NCBI GenBank assembly: GCA_963205265.1
Contig: CAUJJI010000252.1
Span: 1-45,656, forward strand
Direction: 5' to 3'
DNA from: Pseudomonadota bacterium
Lineage (GTDB): Bacteria > Pseudomonadota > Alphaproteobacteria > Sphingomonadales > Sphingomonadaceae
Length of the DNA: 45,656 bases
In this document: in pieces, positions 16,006 to 24,900 of the stretch
Layout: every line of letters starts with the position of its first letter
Position numbering within the stretch: position 1 is the stretch's first letter
Made by a program: the position numbers and the translations under genes
Notes under the pieces: generated by a model
Databases searched by the model: none
Told to the model about the DNA's origin: nothing
The model's input: the letters and a program-made list of their open reading frames with translations, nothing else

Positions 16006-16059
16006 ACCCCTCCACCACCCGGCTGCGCCGGGCGGTCCCCCTCTCCGTTCCGGGGAGGT
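16006..16059. repeat. Inverted repeat of DUF559 element (right copy)
   Basis: This is the inverted copy of 15601-15654 (one T for C difference in the outer hairpin). It begins 22 bases past the carboxyltransferase stop and supplies the ribosome site before the DUF559 TTG start. Confidence 0.9.
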
Positions 16060-16081
16060 GCTAAGCCCCCCACACCCCCCA

Positions 16082-17683
16082 TCACATCCGGAACACCCCG
16101 AAGCGGGGCGCCTCCGGTATCGGCGCTTCGAGGCAGGCCGCCAGCGCCAGGCCGAGCACGTCGCGCGTCTGGGCGGGGTCGATCACGCCGTCGTCCCAGC
16201 CGCGGGCGGTGGCGTAATAGGGGTTGCCTTCGTCCTCGTACTTCTGGCGGATCGGTGCCTTGAAGGCTTCGGCCTCGCGCTCGTCCCACTTGTCGGCGTC
16301 GCGGTGGACGGTGGCGAGCACGCTCGCCGCCTGCTCGCCGCCCATCACGCTGATCCGCGCGTTGGGCCAGGTGAACAGGAAGCGCGGGGCATAGGCGCGG
16401 CCGCACATGCCGTAGTTGCCGGCGCCGAAGCTGCCGCCGATCAGCACGGTGATCTTGGGCACCGTCGCCGTCGCCACGGCCGTCACCAGCTTGGCGCCGT
16501 GCTTGGCGATGCCTTCTGCCTCGTACTTGCCGCCGACCATGAAACCCGAGATGTTCTGCAGGAACAGCAGCGGAATGCGGCGCTGGCAGGCCAGTTCGAT
16601 GAAATGCGCGCCCTTCTGCGCGCTTTCGGAAAACAGCACGCCGTTGTTGGCGAGGATCGCCACCGGCATGCCCTGGATATGCGCGAAGCCGCAGACCAGC
16701 GACGAACCGTAAAGCGCCTTGAACTCGTGGAATTCGGAGCCGTCGACCAGCCGGGCGATCACCTCGTGCACATCGTAGGGCGCGCGCACGTCGTCGGGGA
16801 CGATGCCGTAGAGGTCTTCCGCCGGATACCTCGGCGCACGCGGTTCCTGCAGCGGCAGGTCGTGGTGGTGCCTCGTGCCGAGGTGGCTGACGATGTCGCG
16901 CACGATCGTCAGCGCGTGCTCGTCGTCCTCGGCGAGGTGGTCGGTCACGCCCGAGCGGCGCGAATGGAGGTCGCCGCCGCCCAGGTCCTCGGCGCTGATC
17001 ACCTCGCCCGTCGCCGCCTGCACCAGCGGCGGACCGGCAAGGAAGATCGTGCCCTGTTCCTTGACGATCACCGTCTCGTCCGACATCGCCGGGACATAGG
17101 CGCCGCCAGCCGTGCAGCTGCCCATGACGCAGGCGATCTGCGGAATGCCCTGCGCGCTCATCTGCGCCTGGTTGAAGAAGATGCGGCCGAAGTGGTCGCG
17201 GTCGGGGAACACCTCGGCCTGGTGCGGCAGGTTGGCGCCGCCGCTGTCGACCAGGTAGATGCACGGCAGGCGGTTGGCCTCGGCGATCTCCTGGGCGCGC
17301 AGGTGCTTTTTCACCGTCATCGGGTAATAGGTGCCGCCCTTCACCGTCGCATCGTTGCAGACGATCATGCACTGCCGGCCGGAGACGCGGCCGATCGCGG
17401 TGATGATGCCGGCGCCGGGAATCTCCTCGCCGTACATGCCGCCGGCCACCAGCTGCCCCACTTCGAGCAGCGGAGAGCCCGGGTCGAGCAGCCGCTCCAC
17501 CCGCTCGCGCGGCAGCAGCTTGCCGCGCGCCGCATGCCGTTCGCGCGCCTTGGCGTTGCCGCCCAGCGCCGCGGTGGCGACGCGGGTGCGCAGCTCGTCG
17601 GCGAGCGCGCGGTTGTGCGCGGCGCGCGCCTGCGCCTCGGGGCTGTCCGGGTTGAACGCGGTCTGCAGGACGGGGCCGCTCAT
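16082..17683 (-). CDS. Acyl-CoA carboxylase carboxyltransferase subunit (MccB/AtuC type)
   Basis: The beta subunit, 533 residues, is the usual length for MccB. Crotonase-like N- and C-halves are visible: [20 protein letters not shown] and [16 protein letters not shown] in the first, [20 protein letters not shown] and [18 protein letters not shown] in the second. It transfers carboxyl from biotin to the acyl-CoA. The ATG at 17683 has AGGAG 8 bases upstream. It is transcribed ahead of the DUF559 gene and the biotin carboxylase. Leucine catabolism (methylcrotonyl-CoA) and acyclic terpene catabolism (geranyl-CoA) are both possible. No leucine-pathway partner such as HMG-CoA lyase is visible here. 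Confidence 0.93.
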   Translation of the reverse strand: MSGPVLQTAFNPDSPEAQARAAHNRALADELRTRVATAALGGNAKARERHAARGKLLPRERVERLLDPGSPLLEVGQLVAGGMYGEEIPGAGIITAIGRVSGRQCMIVCNDATVKGGTYYPMTVKKHLRAQEIAEANRLPCIYLVDSGGANLPHQAEVFPDRDHFGRIFFNQAQMSAQGIPQIACVMGSCTAGGAYVPAMSDETVIVKEQGTIFLAGPPLVQAATGEVISAEDLGGGDLHSRRSGVTDHLAEDDEHALTIVRDIVSHLGTRHHHDLPLQEPRAPRYPAEDLYGIVPDDVRAPYDVHEVIARLVDGSEFHEFKALYGSSLVCGFAHIQGMPVAILANNGVLFSESAQKGAHFIELACQRRIPLLFLQNISGFMVGGKYEAEGIAKHGAKLVTAVATATVPKITVLIGGSFGAGNYGMCGRAYAPRFLFTWPNARISVMGGEQAASVLATVHRDADKWDEREAEAFKAPIRQKYEDEGNPYYATARGWDDGVIDPAQTRDVLGLALAACLEAPIPEAPRFGVFRM

Positions 17684-17765
17684 TCAAGTGTCTCCTGTCG
17701 GCGGCAGGGCCTGCCGCTTGCCGCGGCTCTGTAACGACAGCTGCGGAACTTTCAATCGCGCCGTG

Positions 17766-18800
17766 TCACAGCCGCCGCGGGTCGACCACCGTGCGCACCG
17801 GCGCGCTCGGTCCCGACAGCTCGGCCACCGCCTGCGCGACGCCGCCGAGGCCGATTCGCCCGCCGAGCCACGGCGTCACGTCGATCGAGCCGTCGGCGAT
17901 GGCGCGCAGGGCCGTCGCCATGTCCTGCGGCTCCTCGCCGCCGGCGAACTGGACATTCAGCCGCTTGTTCTGCGCGGCGAAGACGAACAGGTTCTCGGGC
18001 TCCATGCAGTAGCCGCCCATGACGATGCGGCCGTCGAACGGTGCGGCCTCGATGATCTGCTGCAGCATGCCGGGAAGGCCGACGCATTCGTAGATCAGGT
18101 TGGGCTGGCGGTGGCCGAGATCGGGCAGCGGCGCGTAAGGCGAGATCGCGCGCGGGTCGACCGCGGCGTGCGCGCCCATGGCGATCGCCAGCTCGCGCCG
18201 CGCGGGGTGGAAATCGGCGGCGACGATCGGGGCGATGCCCATCAGCTTGAGCCCGGCGATCACGCCGAGGCCGATCGCGCCGCAGCCGATCACCAGGGCC
18301 GTGTCGTCCTGGGTCGGGCGCCCGCGCCGCGCATGCTCCAGGCCGACGGCCAGCGGTTCGATCATCGCCGCGTGGTCGTCGTCGAGATCGCCGGGGACCT
18401 CGATCATGATCTCCTCGTCGAGCAGCATCAGCTCGCCGAAGCCGCCCGGGCAGTCGTGGCTGTAGCCGATCACCGCATGGACGCCGTCCTGGCGCATGAT
18501 CGGCACCGAGGTGACCTTGCGCCCGGGCTTCACCTTGCGCCGGCTGCCGGGACCGTAGTCGAGCACCTCGCCGACATATTCGTGCCCCGGCACGAAAGGC
18601 CGGGCGAAGTCGAGCGCCGCATAGGGCCCGCCGAGCCGCCGCGACAGGTCGATGATGTGCTGGCCGGAATGGAGGAAATGCGCGTCCGACGCGCAAAGCC
18701 CGCAGCTGTGCGTGCGCACCAGCGCCTGGCCCTTGCCGGGCACTGGATCGGGCATCTCGCCGACGCGGACCTCGCCATTCTGGACGTAGGCGGCTTTCAA
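17766..18800 (-). CDS. Zinc-type alcohol dehydrogenase family protein; TTG start
   Basis: This medium-chain dehydrogenase has 344 residues. The catalytic zinc region is present (SCGLCASDAHFLHSG and PGHEYVGEV) and the nucleotide fold follows (VIGCGAIGLGVIAGLKLMG). The four-cysteine structural zinc loop is missing: the segment KVTSVPIMRQDGVHAVIG has no cysteines. I start it at TTG 18800, with GAGG 7 bases upstream; the TTG overlaps the stop of the LLM gene, so the two are translationally coupled. It probably oxidises a secondary alcohol or acts as a reductase for an intermediate shared with the LLM flavoenzyme. Confidence 0.88.
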   Translation of the reverse strand: MKAAYVQNGEVRVGEMPDPVPGKGQALVRTHSCGLCASDAHFLHSGQHIIDLSRRLGGPYAALDFARPFVPGHEYVGEVLDYGPGSRRKVKPGRKVTSVPIMRQDGVHAVIGYSHDCPGGFGELMLLDEEIMIEVPGDLDDDHAAMIEPLAVGLEHARRGRPTQDDTALVIGCGAIGLGVIAGLKLMGIAPIVAADFHPARRELAIAMGAHAAVDPRAISPYAPLPDLGHRQPNLIYECVGLPGMLQQIIEAAPFDGRIVMGGYCMEPENLFVFAAQNKRLNVQFAGGEEPQDMATALRAIADGSIDVTPWLGGRIGLGGVAQAVAELSGPSAPVRTVVDPRRL

Positions 18801-19807
18801 GACAATGCCTCTATTTTCGCCTGCAGGGCCGGTAGAGTGCGTTCGAGCAGCTTTAGGCTCTTCCACCCCTCCTTGGGCGACAGGCCGCCCAGCAGCGGCT
18901 GGAAGCCGATGGTCTGGCGGTCTTCCATCATGTCGACGCGGGCGAGCAGCTGCTCGGGCGTCCAGGCGGCGAACAGCCCGGCTTGGCGCAGCACGGCCGG
19001 ATCGGTCAGGCCCTTGAACGGTGAATTGGAGCCGTCGCCTTCCTGCTCGGCCCACTTGGCATATTCGGTGATGACATGGACGGCATGGCGCTCGATCGCC
19101 GCCCAGCCCTGGTCCGGGTCCTCGCAGAGGTGGATTGCCAGCGGCATGCCCGGCTTGGGCTTCCAGTATTCGCGCGGCTCGCGGCCGTGCTTCCTGCACT
19201 CGTCGAGGTAGATATCGACCACTTCGGGCGTCATCGGCCCGAAGCCGACGTCGAAGCGCGCCGCGCGGCGGGCCGACGCCGGCACGCCGCCGCCGACCAT
19301 GACGATGTCCTGGGGCGCGCGGATCGGCAGCGGGCGGATGAAGATCGGCCGGCCGTCGATCTCGAAGCGCTCGCCCGAGAGCGCGCGCAGGATGATCTCG
19401 ATGCCCCGGTCCATCAGCCTGGCGCGGTCGTGGATCGACTTCTCGAACATGGCGAATTCGGAGGGCACGTAGCCGGCGCCGAAGATGACGTTGAACCGCC
19501 CGTTGGATATGAGATCGAGGATGGCGATCTCCTCCGCCACCGCCACCGGATCGTGCAGCGGCAGGATCACCGCGCCGAGGATGAACTTCGCCCGGCTGGT
19601 CAGCGCCGCCATGGCCGAAGCCAGCATGAACGGTCGAGGCAGGTAGCCGTCCTCGGAACCGTGGTGCTCCATCAGGCCGATGCGGGTGATGCCGATGCGG
19701 TCGGCGAAGGCGGCCATCTCCAGGGCGGCCTGGTAGAGCTCGGCAGTCGGCGTGCCCCAGCCGGGCGCGCGCATGTCGAAGGAAACGGAGATCTGGACGT
19801 TACGCAT
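18797..19807 (-). CDS. LLM-class flavin-dependent oxidoreductase
   Basis: This bacterial-luciferase-like (beta/alpha)8 protein has 336 residues. Characteristic blocks are RIGLMEHHGSEDGYLPRP, LGAVILPLHDPVAVAEE and LSNGR-like DLISNGRFNVIFGAGYVP. Such proteins use FMN or F420 and include monooxygenases for ketones and alicyclic substrates. ATG 19807 begins MRNVQISVSFDMR with AAAGG upstream. It overlaps the alcohol dehydrogenase start and is preceded by a palindromic repeat, then the SnoaL-like genes. A Baeyer-Villiger-type role on a ring ketone is possible but unproven. Confidence 0.88.
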   Translation of the reverse strand: MRNVQISVSFDMRAPGWGTPTAELYQAALEMAAFADRIGITRIGLMEHHGSEDGYLPRPFMLASAMAALTSRAKFILGAVILPLHDPVAVAEEIAILDLISNGRFNVIFGAGYVPSEFAMFEKSIHDRARLMDRGIEIILRALSGERFEIDGRPIFIRPLPIRAPQDIVMVGGGVPASARRAARFDVGFGPMTPEVVDIYLDECRKHGREPREYWKPKPGMPLAIHLCEDPDQGWAAIERHAVHVITEYAKWAEQEGDGSNSPFKGLTDPAVLRQAGLFAAWTPEQLLARVDMMEDRQTIGFQPLLGGLSPKEGWKSLKLLERTLPALQAKIEALS

Positions 19808-19846
19808 CGAGGGCCTTTCGGGAACCAAGGAAGCTGCTTTCGAGAT

Positions 19847-19936
19847 CGTCATTCCCGCGCAGGCGGGAACCCATCTCCCAAGCGTCGAACCTGGTGCGGC
19901 GGCAGGAGATGGGTCCCCGCCTGCGCGGGGATGACG
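19847..19936. repeat. Palindromic intergenic repeat (CCCGCGCAGGCGGG type)
   Basis: 32-base arms at 19847-19878 and 19905-19936 are inverted copies with two mismatches. Each contains its own CCCGC-GCAG-GCGGG hairpin. It lies between the SnoaL-like stop and the LLM start, within a probable operon. Similar dispersed repeats are common in proteobacterial genomes. Confidence 0.85.
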
Positions 19937-19957
19937 AGGGTTTATGATGAAGCGCGA

Positions 19958-20455
19958 TCACGATCCGTCCAGCACCCCATAGGAGGGATCCGAAGCATCG
20001 CGCTTGCTGCGCGGGTTGCCGGGCAGGGCGTCGACCTCGCGGGTGGAGCCGTAGTCGACGATGCAGTGGCGCGTGTCGATCGCCCAGTCGCCGTCGCGCT
20101 TCGACCAGGTGTCGACGTAGCGCGCCCAGAACTCGTGCTGGATGATGCGGTCGCCCTCCTGGCGGCGCAGCGTCGCGGTGACGTAGCTTTCGCTGCCGGC
20201 ACGGTCGCCGTCGATCTCGATGATGATGTTCGACACCTGGTGCGAGTGATGCAGGAACCGCAGGTGCTCGATGCAGATGTAGTCGATCCAGCCGCGGCCG
20301 GGTCCGACATAGCTGGCGCCGAAGTCGGCGTGGCTGTCCTCGTGGAAGACGCTGTGGCCGACGGCGACGTCGAGCCGGTCGACCGAACGGCAGTAGCGGT
20401 AGATCTTGTCGGTGATCGCCAGGCGATCCGCGACTTCGGCGGCGAAATCCGCCAT
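19958..20455 (-). CDS. SnoaL/NTF2-like protein, copy 2
   Basis: This 165-residue cone-fold protein has YRYCRSVDRLDVAVGHSVFH with the conserved Asp, and HHSHQVSNIII with the His that completes a LinA/scytalone-dehydratase-like dyad. ATG 20455 overlaps the stop of the upstream SnoaL-like gene (TGATG). It is clearly paralogous to that gene (shared VDRLDV-GHS, GDRAGSESYV, WARY-D-W-KRDG), so the pair arose by tandem duplication and may form a heteromer. The reaction is unknown. Confidence 0.87.
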   Translation of the reverse strand: MADFAAEVADRLAITDKIYRYCRSVDRLDVAVGHSVFHEDSHADFGASYVGPGRGWIDYICIEHLRFLHHSHQVSNIIIEIDGDRAGSESYVTATLRRQEGDRIIQHEFWARYVDTWSKRDGDWAIDTRHCIVDYGSTREVDALPGNPRSKRDASDPSYGVLDGS

Positions 20456-20970
20456 CAGGCTTCTCCCCACTTGCGGCTGGTCAGGAAGCGATAGGACGGG
20501 TCGTCGCCGTCGCGGCGCGAGCGGATCTCCTGGCCCATCGCCGTCGCCTCGCGCACTTCCTCGTGGTCGTAGACGACCATGCGGCGCACCAGGCCCCAGC
20601 GGCCGTCGCGCTTCTCCCAGGCATCGAGATAGCGCGCCCAGACGCCGAGCTGCAGCAGCTTGCCGCCCTGCTCGCGGCGCATCGTGCCGTAGACATAGGA
20701 TTCGCTGCCGGCGCGGTCGCCCTGCAGGTCGATGAGGATGTTGGTCACCTGGTGCGAATGACTCTTGAGGCCGAGATGGTGCCGGCAGATCAGGTCGATC
20801 ACGCCCTTGCCCGGCCCCTGGTAGTAGCTTGCGCCGTAGTCGGCCTCGCCGTCGTCGTGCCAGATCGAATGGCCAAGCGGCACGTCGAGCCGGTCGACCG
20901 CGCGGCAATAGGTGTGGATCAGCGTGCGGATCGCCTCCTTGTCGGCGAGGACCTGCATCGTGTCGTTCAT
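20455..20970 (-). CDS. SnoaL/NTF2-like protein, copy 3
   Basis: This 171-residue paralogue of the next gene has HTYCRAVDRLDVPLGHSIWH and LKSHSHQVTNILIDL, again carrying Asp and His at dyad positions. ATG 20970 overlaps the SDR stop by 4 bases (ATGA), and its own stop overlaps the start of the next paralogue. SDR plus two SnoaL-like genes therefore form a coupled unit. It may dehydrate or isomerise a hydroxylated ring produced by the SDR or an oxygenase; this is inference from context. Confidence 0.87.
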   Translation of the reverse strand: MNDTMQVLADKEAIRTLIHTYCRAVDRLDVPLGHSIWHDDGEADYGASYYQGPGKGVIDLICRHHLGLKSHSHQVTNILIDLQGDRAGSESYVYGTMRREQGGKLLQLGVWARYLDAWEKRDGRWGLVRRMVVYDHEEVREATAMGQEIRSRRDGDDPSYRFLTSRKWGEA

Positions 20971-21791
20971 GCCGGCTGCTCCTCGGTCCGGTTGGTGTAG
21001 GCGGCCGACATCTGCTCGATCATGACGATCTTGGCGCGGCGCTGGTCGGGGGAATTGGGCGCCATGCCGGCGACGTCGTTGGGCTGGCCCCAGTTCCAGA
21101 TCGGCCCGTGCGGCAATTGCCGCAGGCCGACTTCGGCGACTTCCTCGGGCGTCGCCATGTCCTCGGGGACGGCCTGGCCGCTTTCCTCGAGAATCTTGCG
21201 GTGCGAGGGGGTGTCGGTGCGGCCCAGCACCAGCGTCAGCACGTCGACGCCGTCGTGGCGCAGCTCGGCCCACAGCGCCTCGGCGAAGTTGAGGACGAAG
21301 CCCTTGGCGGCGCAATAGGCGGCGATGCCGTGGAGCCCGCCGTAGCAGGCGCCCGAGCTGACCAGGATCATGCCGCCGCGCCCGCGCGCCTTCATGCCGC
21401 GGCCGAAATGGTGGGCAAGGCCCATTGTCGTGTTGACGTTCATCGTCACCAGCGCGTCCCAGGCGCCGAACTCCTTGTCGAGGAAGCGCGAGCCGTTGGG
21501 GTCGGCGCCGGCATTGGTGATCAGCAGGCCGACTTCGCGATCGCCCGCGGCTTCGGCGATCCGCGCCGCGGCGCCCGGCGCGCCGAGGTCGACCGATGCG
21601 GTCACGCAAGCGACGCCCATGCCCTGCAGCTCTGCCGCCGCGCCGCTCAGCTTGCCGGCATTGCGCGCGACGAGGATCAGGTTGATCCCGGCCTGGGCGA
21701 GGCGCCGGGCGAAAGCCAGCCCGGTGCCGTCCGAGGCGCCGGTGATCACTGCCCATGGGCCGTACCTGGCGGCCAGGTCCTGCTCGCTCAT
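20967..21791 (-). CDS. Short-chain dehydrogenase/reductase
   Basis: This 274-residue classical SDR has the cofactor motif TGASDGTG (17-24), NAGAD (93-97), Ser145/146, and the Tyr159-x3-Lys163 pair (YCAAK). ARN after the second strand suggests NADP. ATG 21791 has GGGAGAG upstream. It is translationally coupled to the SnoaL-like gene downstream. It lies 134 bases after the indolepyruvate oxidoreductase gene, which may be in the same transcript. The substrate is probably a secondary alcohol or ketone. Confidence 0.9.
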   Translation of the reverse strand: MSEQDLAARYGPWAVITGASDGTGLAFARRLAQAGINLILVARNAGKLSGAAAELQGMGVACVTASVDLGAPGAAARIAEAAGDREVGLLITNAGADPNGSRFLDKEFGAWDALVTMNVNTTMGLAHHFGRGMKARGRGGMILVSSGACYGGLHGIAAYCAAKGFVLNFAEALWAELRHDGVDVLTLVLGRTDTPSHRKILEESGQAVPEDMATPEEVAEVGLRQLPHGPIWNWGQPNDVAGMAPNSPDQRRAKIVMIEQMSAAYTNRTEEQPA

Positions 21792-21925
21792 GCTCTCTCC
21801 CTTGTCCCGCCCGCCAGGGGCCGAGTCCTTTCCGAAGACTGTGGCCAATATCGGCTTTGGGGACAATGGGGATGCGGCAGGCAACGCCGGGGCGGTGCGA
21901 GCCTTCGTCGTCGCGGGACGATCGC

Positions 21926-24900
21926 TCAGGCCGGCTCGACCACCCGTTCCGGGGCGCGCTCCAGCTTCGGCAGCAGTTCCGCCACCCGCGCCCGGTAGGC
22001 GGCGACGCCGGCGTCCTTGACCGGGCCGTAGCCGGCGACCAGCTCGGGCGCGGCGGCGAGTTCGACGGCGGCATGCATGGTCTGCGCCGTCACCTTTTCG
22101 GCGACGTCGCGGATCAGGGCGCGGTACTCGCCCGGCAGGGCGCGCTCCATGCGGCGCTCGGCGGTATAGCCGAAGGGGTCGAGCGGGCCGCCGCGCAGAG
22201 CCTTGGCCTTGGCCAGCAGGCGGAACAACGGGAAGATCCAGGGGCCGAAAGCGATCTTCTTGGGCCGGCCGGTCTTCGCGTCCTTGCGGAAAGCGAGCAG
22301 CGGCGGCGCGAGGTGGACCCTGAGCCTGGGGCTGCCGGCGAACTGGTCGGCCAGCGCCCTGGCGAAAGCCGGGTCGCTGTAGAGGCGGGCGACTTCGTAT
22401 TCGTCCTTGTAGGCGATGAGCTTCGCCAGGTTGCGGGCGACTTCGACCAGCAGCGCCTCGCAGTCGCCGAGGCCGCGCGCCGCGAGCCGCGCCGCGATCT
22501 CGTCGACGAAGGCGCGGTAGCCGGCGGCGCAGGCCTCGTCCTGCCAGGCGGTCAGCAGCCTCGCGCGGCTTTCGGTCACTTCGGCCAGCGTGCGCGGAAA
22601 GGCGGCTTCGTGCGCGGGGGTGTCGGCGAGGTCGAACAGGTCGGCGGCGCTGTGCGCGGCCAGGCGGCCGAGCGCCAGCGCGCTGAGGTTGGCTTTCGCC
22701 GCGACGCCGTTCAGCCGGACCGCTTCCTCGATCGCAGCCAGCGACACCGGCAGCAGACCCTTCTGCGCGGCGAAGCCGACCATCATCAGGTTGGTGAAGA
22801 TCGAATCGCCGAGCAGCCGGCTGGCCAGCGCGCCGGCGCGCAGCGTGGCGATGTTGTCGCCCGCGACTCGCTTGGCGATCGCTGCGAGGAAGCGGGTGGT
22901 GGTGAGGTCGAGATTGCGGTTGGTCTGGAATTCGCCGGTCGGGACGACGTCCTCGTTGGCAAGGACGTGGGTATCGGGGCGAGCGAGGACGAGCACTTCG
23001 GGCGCCGAGCCGACGATCAGGTCGCAGGCGATCAGCACGTCGACGCTGCCCGCGCCGAGGCGCGCCGAGGGGATCGCCGCGGTGTCGTTGCCGATGCGGA
23101 TGTGGCTGGTGACCGCCCCGCCCTTCTGCGCCATCCCGGTCTGGTCGAGCACCTTGGCGGCCTTGCCTTCGAGATGCGCAGCCATGGCCAGGATCGCGCC
23201 GACGGTCAGCACGCCGGTGCCGCCGATGCCGGTCACCAGCAGCGCCTGCGGCGCCTGCGAGACGTCGCGGACCTGCGGTTCGGGCAAGGCGGCGACGAGC
23301 CGCGCCAGCGCCGCGTCGTCGAAGCTGCGCCTGGCCGGCGTTGCGCCCTCGACTTCGACGAAGGAGGGGCAAAAGCCCTTGATGCAGCTGTAGTCCTTGT
23401 TGCAGGTCGACTGGTCGATCGCGCGCTTGCGGCCGAATTCGGTCTCGACCGGGGTCACCGACAGGCAGTTCGACTGCACCGAGCAGTCGCCGCAGCCCTC
23501 GCAGACCGCAGTGTTGATGAACAGCCGCTTGTCGGGATCGGGGTAGCTGCCCTTCTTGCGCCGCCGCCGCTTCTCGTTGGCGCAGGTCTGCTCGTAGACG
23601 ATCGCCGAAGTGCCTTTCACTTCGCGCAGTTCGCGCTGCACCGCGTCGAGTTCGTCGCGGTGGAGGACGCGGGTGCCGGGGGGCAGGTCGCCGGCGCGGA
23701 AGCGCGAGGGATCCTCGCTCACCAGCACCACCGGGCTCACTCCCTCGACCACCAGCTCGCGGACGATCTGCTCGGCCGTCAGCGCGCCTTCGGCCGGCTG
23801 GCCGCCGGTCATGGCGACGGCGTCGTTGTAGAGGATCTTGAACGTGACGCTGCTCTTCGCCGCGACCGAGGCGCGGATCGTCAGCAGGCCCGAATGGGTA
23901 TAGGTGCCGTCGCCCAGGTTCTGGAACATGTGCGGCGTTTCCACGAAGGTCTGCGCGCCGACCCAGGGCATGCCCTCCTGGCCCATGGAGACGGTCTGCA
24001 TCGTCCGCCGCTCGGGCATGAAGTGGGCCAGGCCGTGGCACCCGGTCGCGCCCATCGCGCTCGAGCCCTCGGGGACGAGCGTGCTGGTGTTGTGCGGGCA
24101 GCCCGAGCAGAAATAGGCGGCGCGCACGGCGGTGCGCTGCAACTCGCCCGCGCTCTCCTCGAGCCGGCGCAGCGCGGCGTCGCGCGCAGCCGTTTCCTCG
24201 CCCAGCATGCCCAGCGCGGCGAGGCGTCGGACCAGCGCCGTGCGCACCGAGCCCGGATCGAGCACGCCGATCTCGGAGATGAGCGCCCGGCCATCGGGCT
24301 CGGTCTTGCCCGACAGCGCCGGTGCATCGGCGCGGCCGTAGAAGATCCGCGCCAGCTGTTCTTCGATGAAGGCGCGCTTTTCCTCGACCACCAGGACTTC
24401 GGCGCTGCCGCCGCAGGCCTCGCGGACGAATGCGGCGTCGATCGGCCAGACCAGCCCGAGCTTGACCACGCTCAGGCCGATCTCGCGGCACTTCGCCGCG
24501 TCGAGGCCGAGGTCGGCCAGCGCCTGGCAGACGTCGAGCCAGGCCTTGCCGGCGCTGACCACGGTCAGTCGCGGCCTCGGCGCGGCATGGCTGACCCGGT
24601 CGATGCGGTTGAGGCCGGTGAACAGCGGCACGATCGGCAGGCGCTGCTCGACTACCGCCTGCTCCTGCTGCAGTGCCGACAGGTTGAGCCGCAGGTTCGG
24701 CGAAAGGCCGGCGGGCAGCTCGGGCACGGCGATCGGGAAGGCGTGGCCGGGCAGGTTGACGGTCGTCGTCAGGTCGAGCGTGTCGGTCACCGCCTTCATG
24801 CCGACGTAGAGCCCGCTGATGCGCGACAGGGCCCAGCCCAGCTGGCCCATGGCCAGGATCTCGTCGGTGGTGGCCGGATAGAGCATCGGCGCCATGGCGG

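Larger units (their letters stand above)
15600..16060. mobile_element. 461-bp inverted-repeat element carrying DUF559, inserted in carboxylase operon
   Basis: 54-bp inverted repeats (15601-15654 and 16006-16059, one mismatch) enclose the DUF559 gene. The 5-bp sequence CTAAG stands directly outside both ends (15595-15599 and 16061-16065), as a target-site duplication would. Removing the element and one CTAAG leaves a 30-base gap between the carboxyltransferase stop and the biotin carboxylase start, with TTAGGA as ribosome site. Each repeat holds two small hairpins, the outer being CCTCCCCG-GAA-CGGGGAGG. I know of no named family with this structure. Confidence 0.65.

Noticed and set aside
15601..16059. 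CRISPR-like array
   Set aside because: Repeats are inverted, only two copies, and enclose a gene; no regular spacers.
15585..17687. A single 700-residue protein fusing DUF559 to an upstream region
   Set aside because: The upstream part is an out-of-frame reading of the carboxyltransferase; only the 139-residue DUF559 part carries conserved residues.
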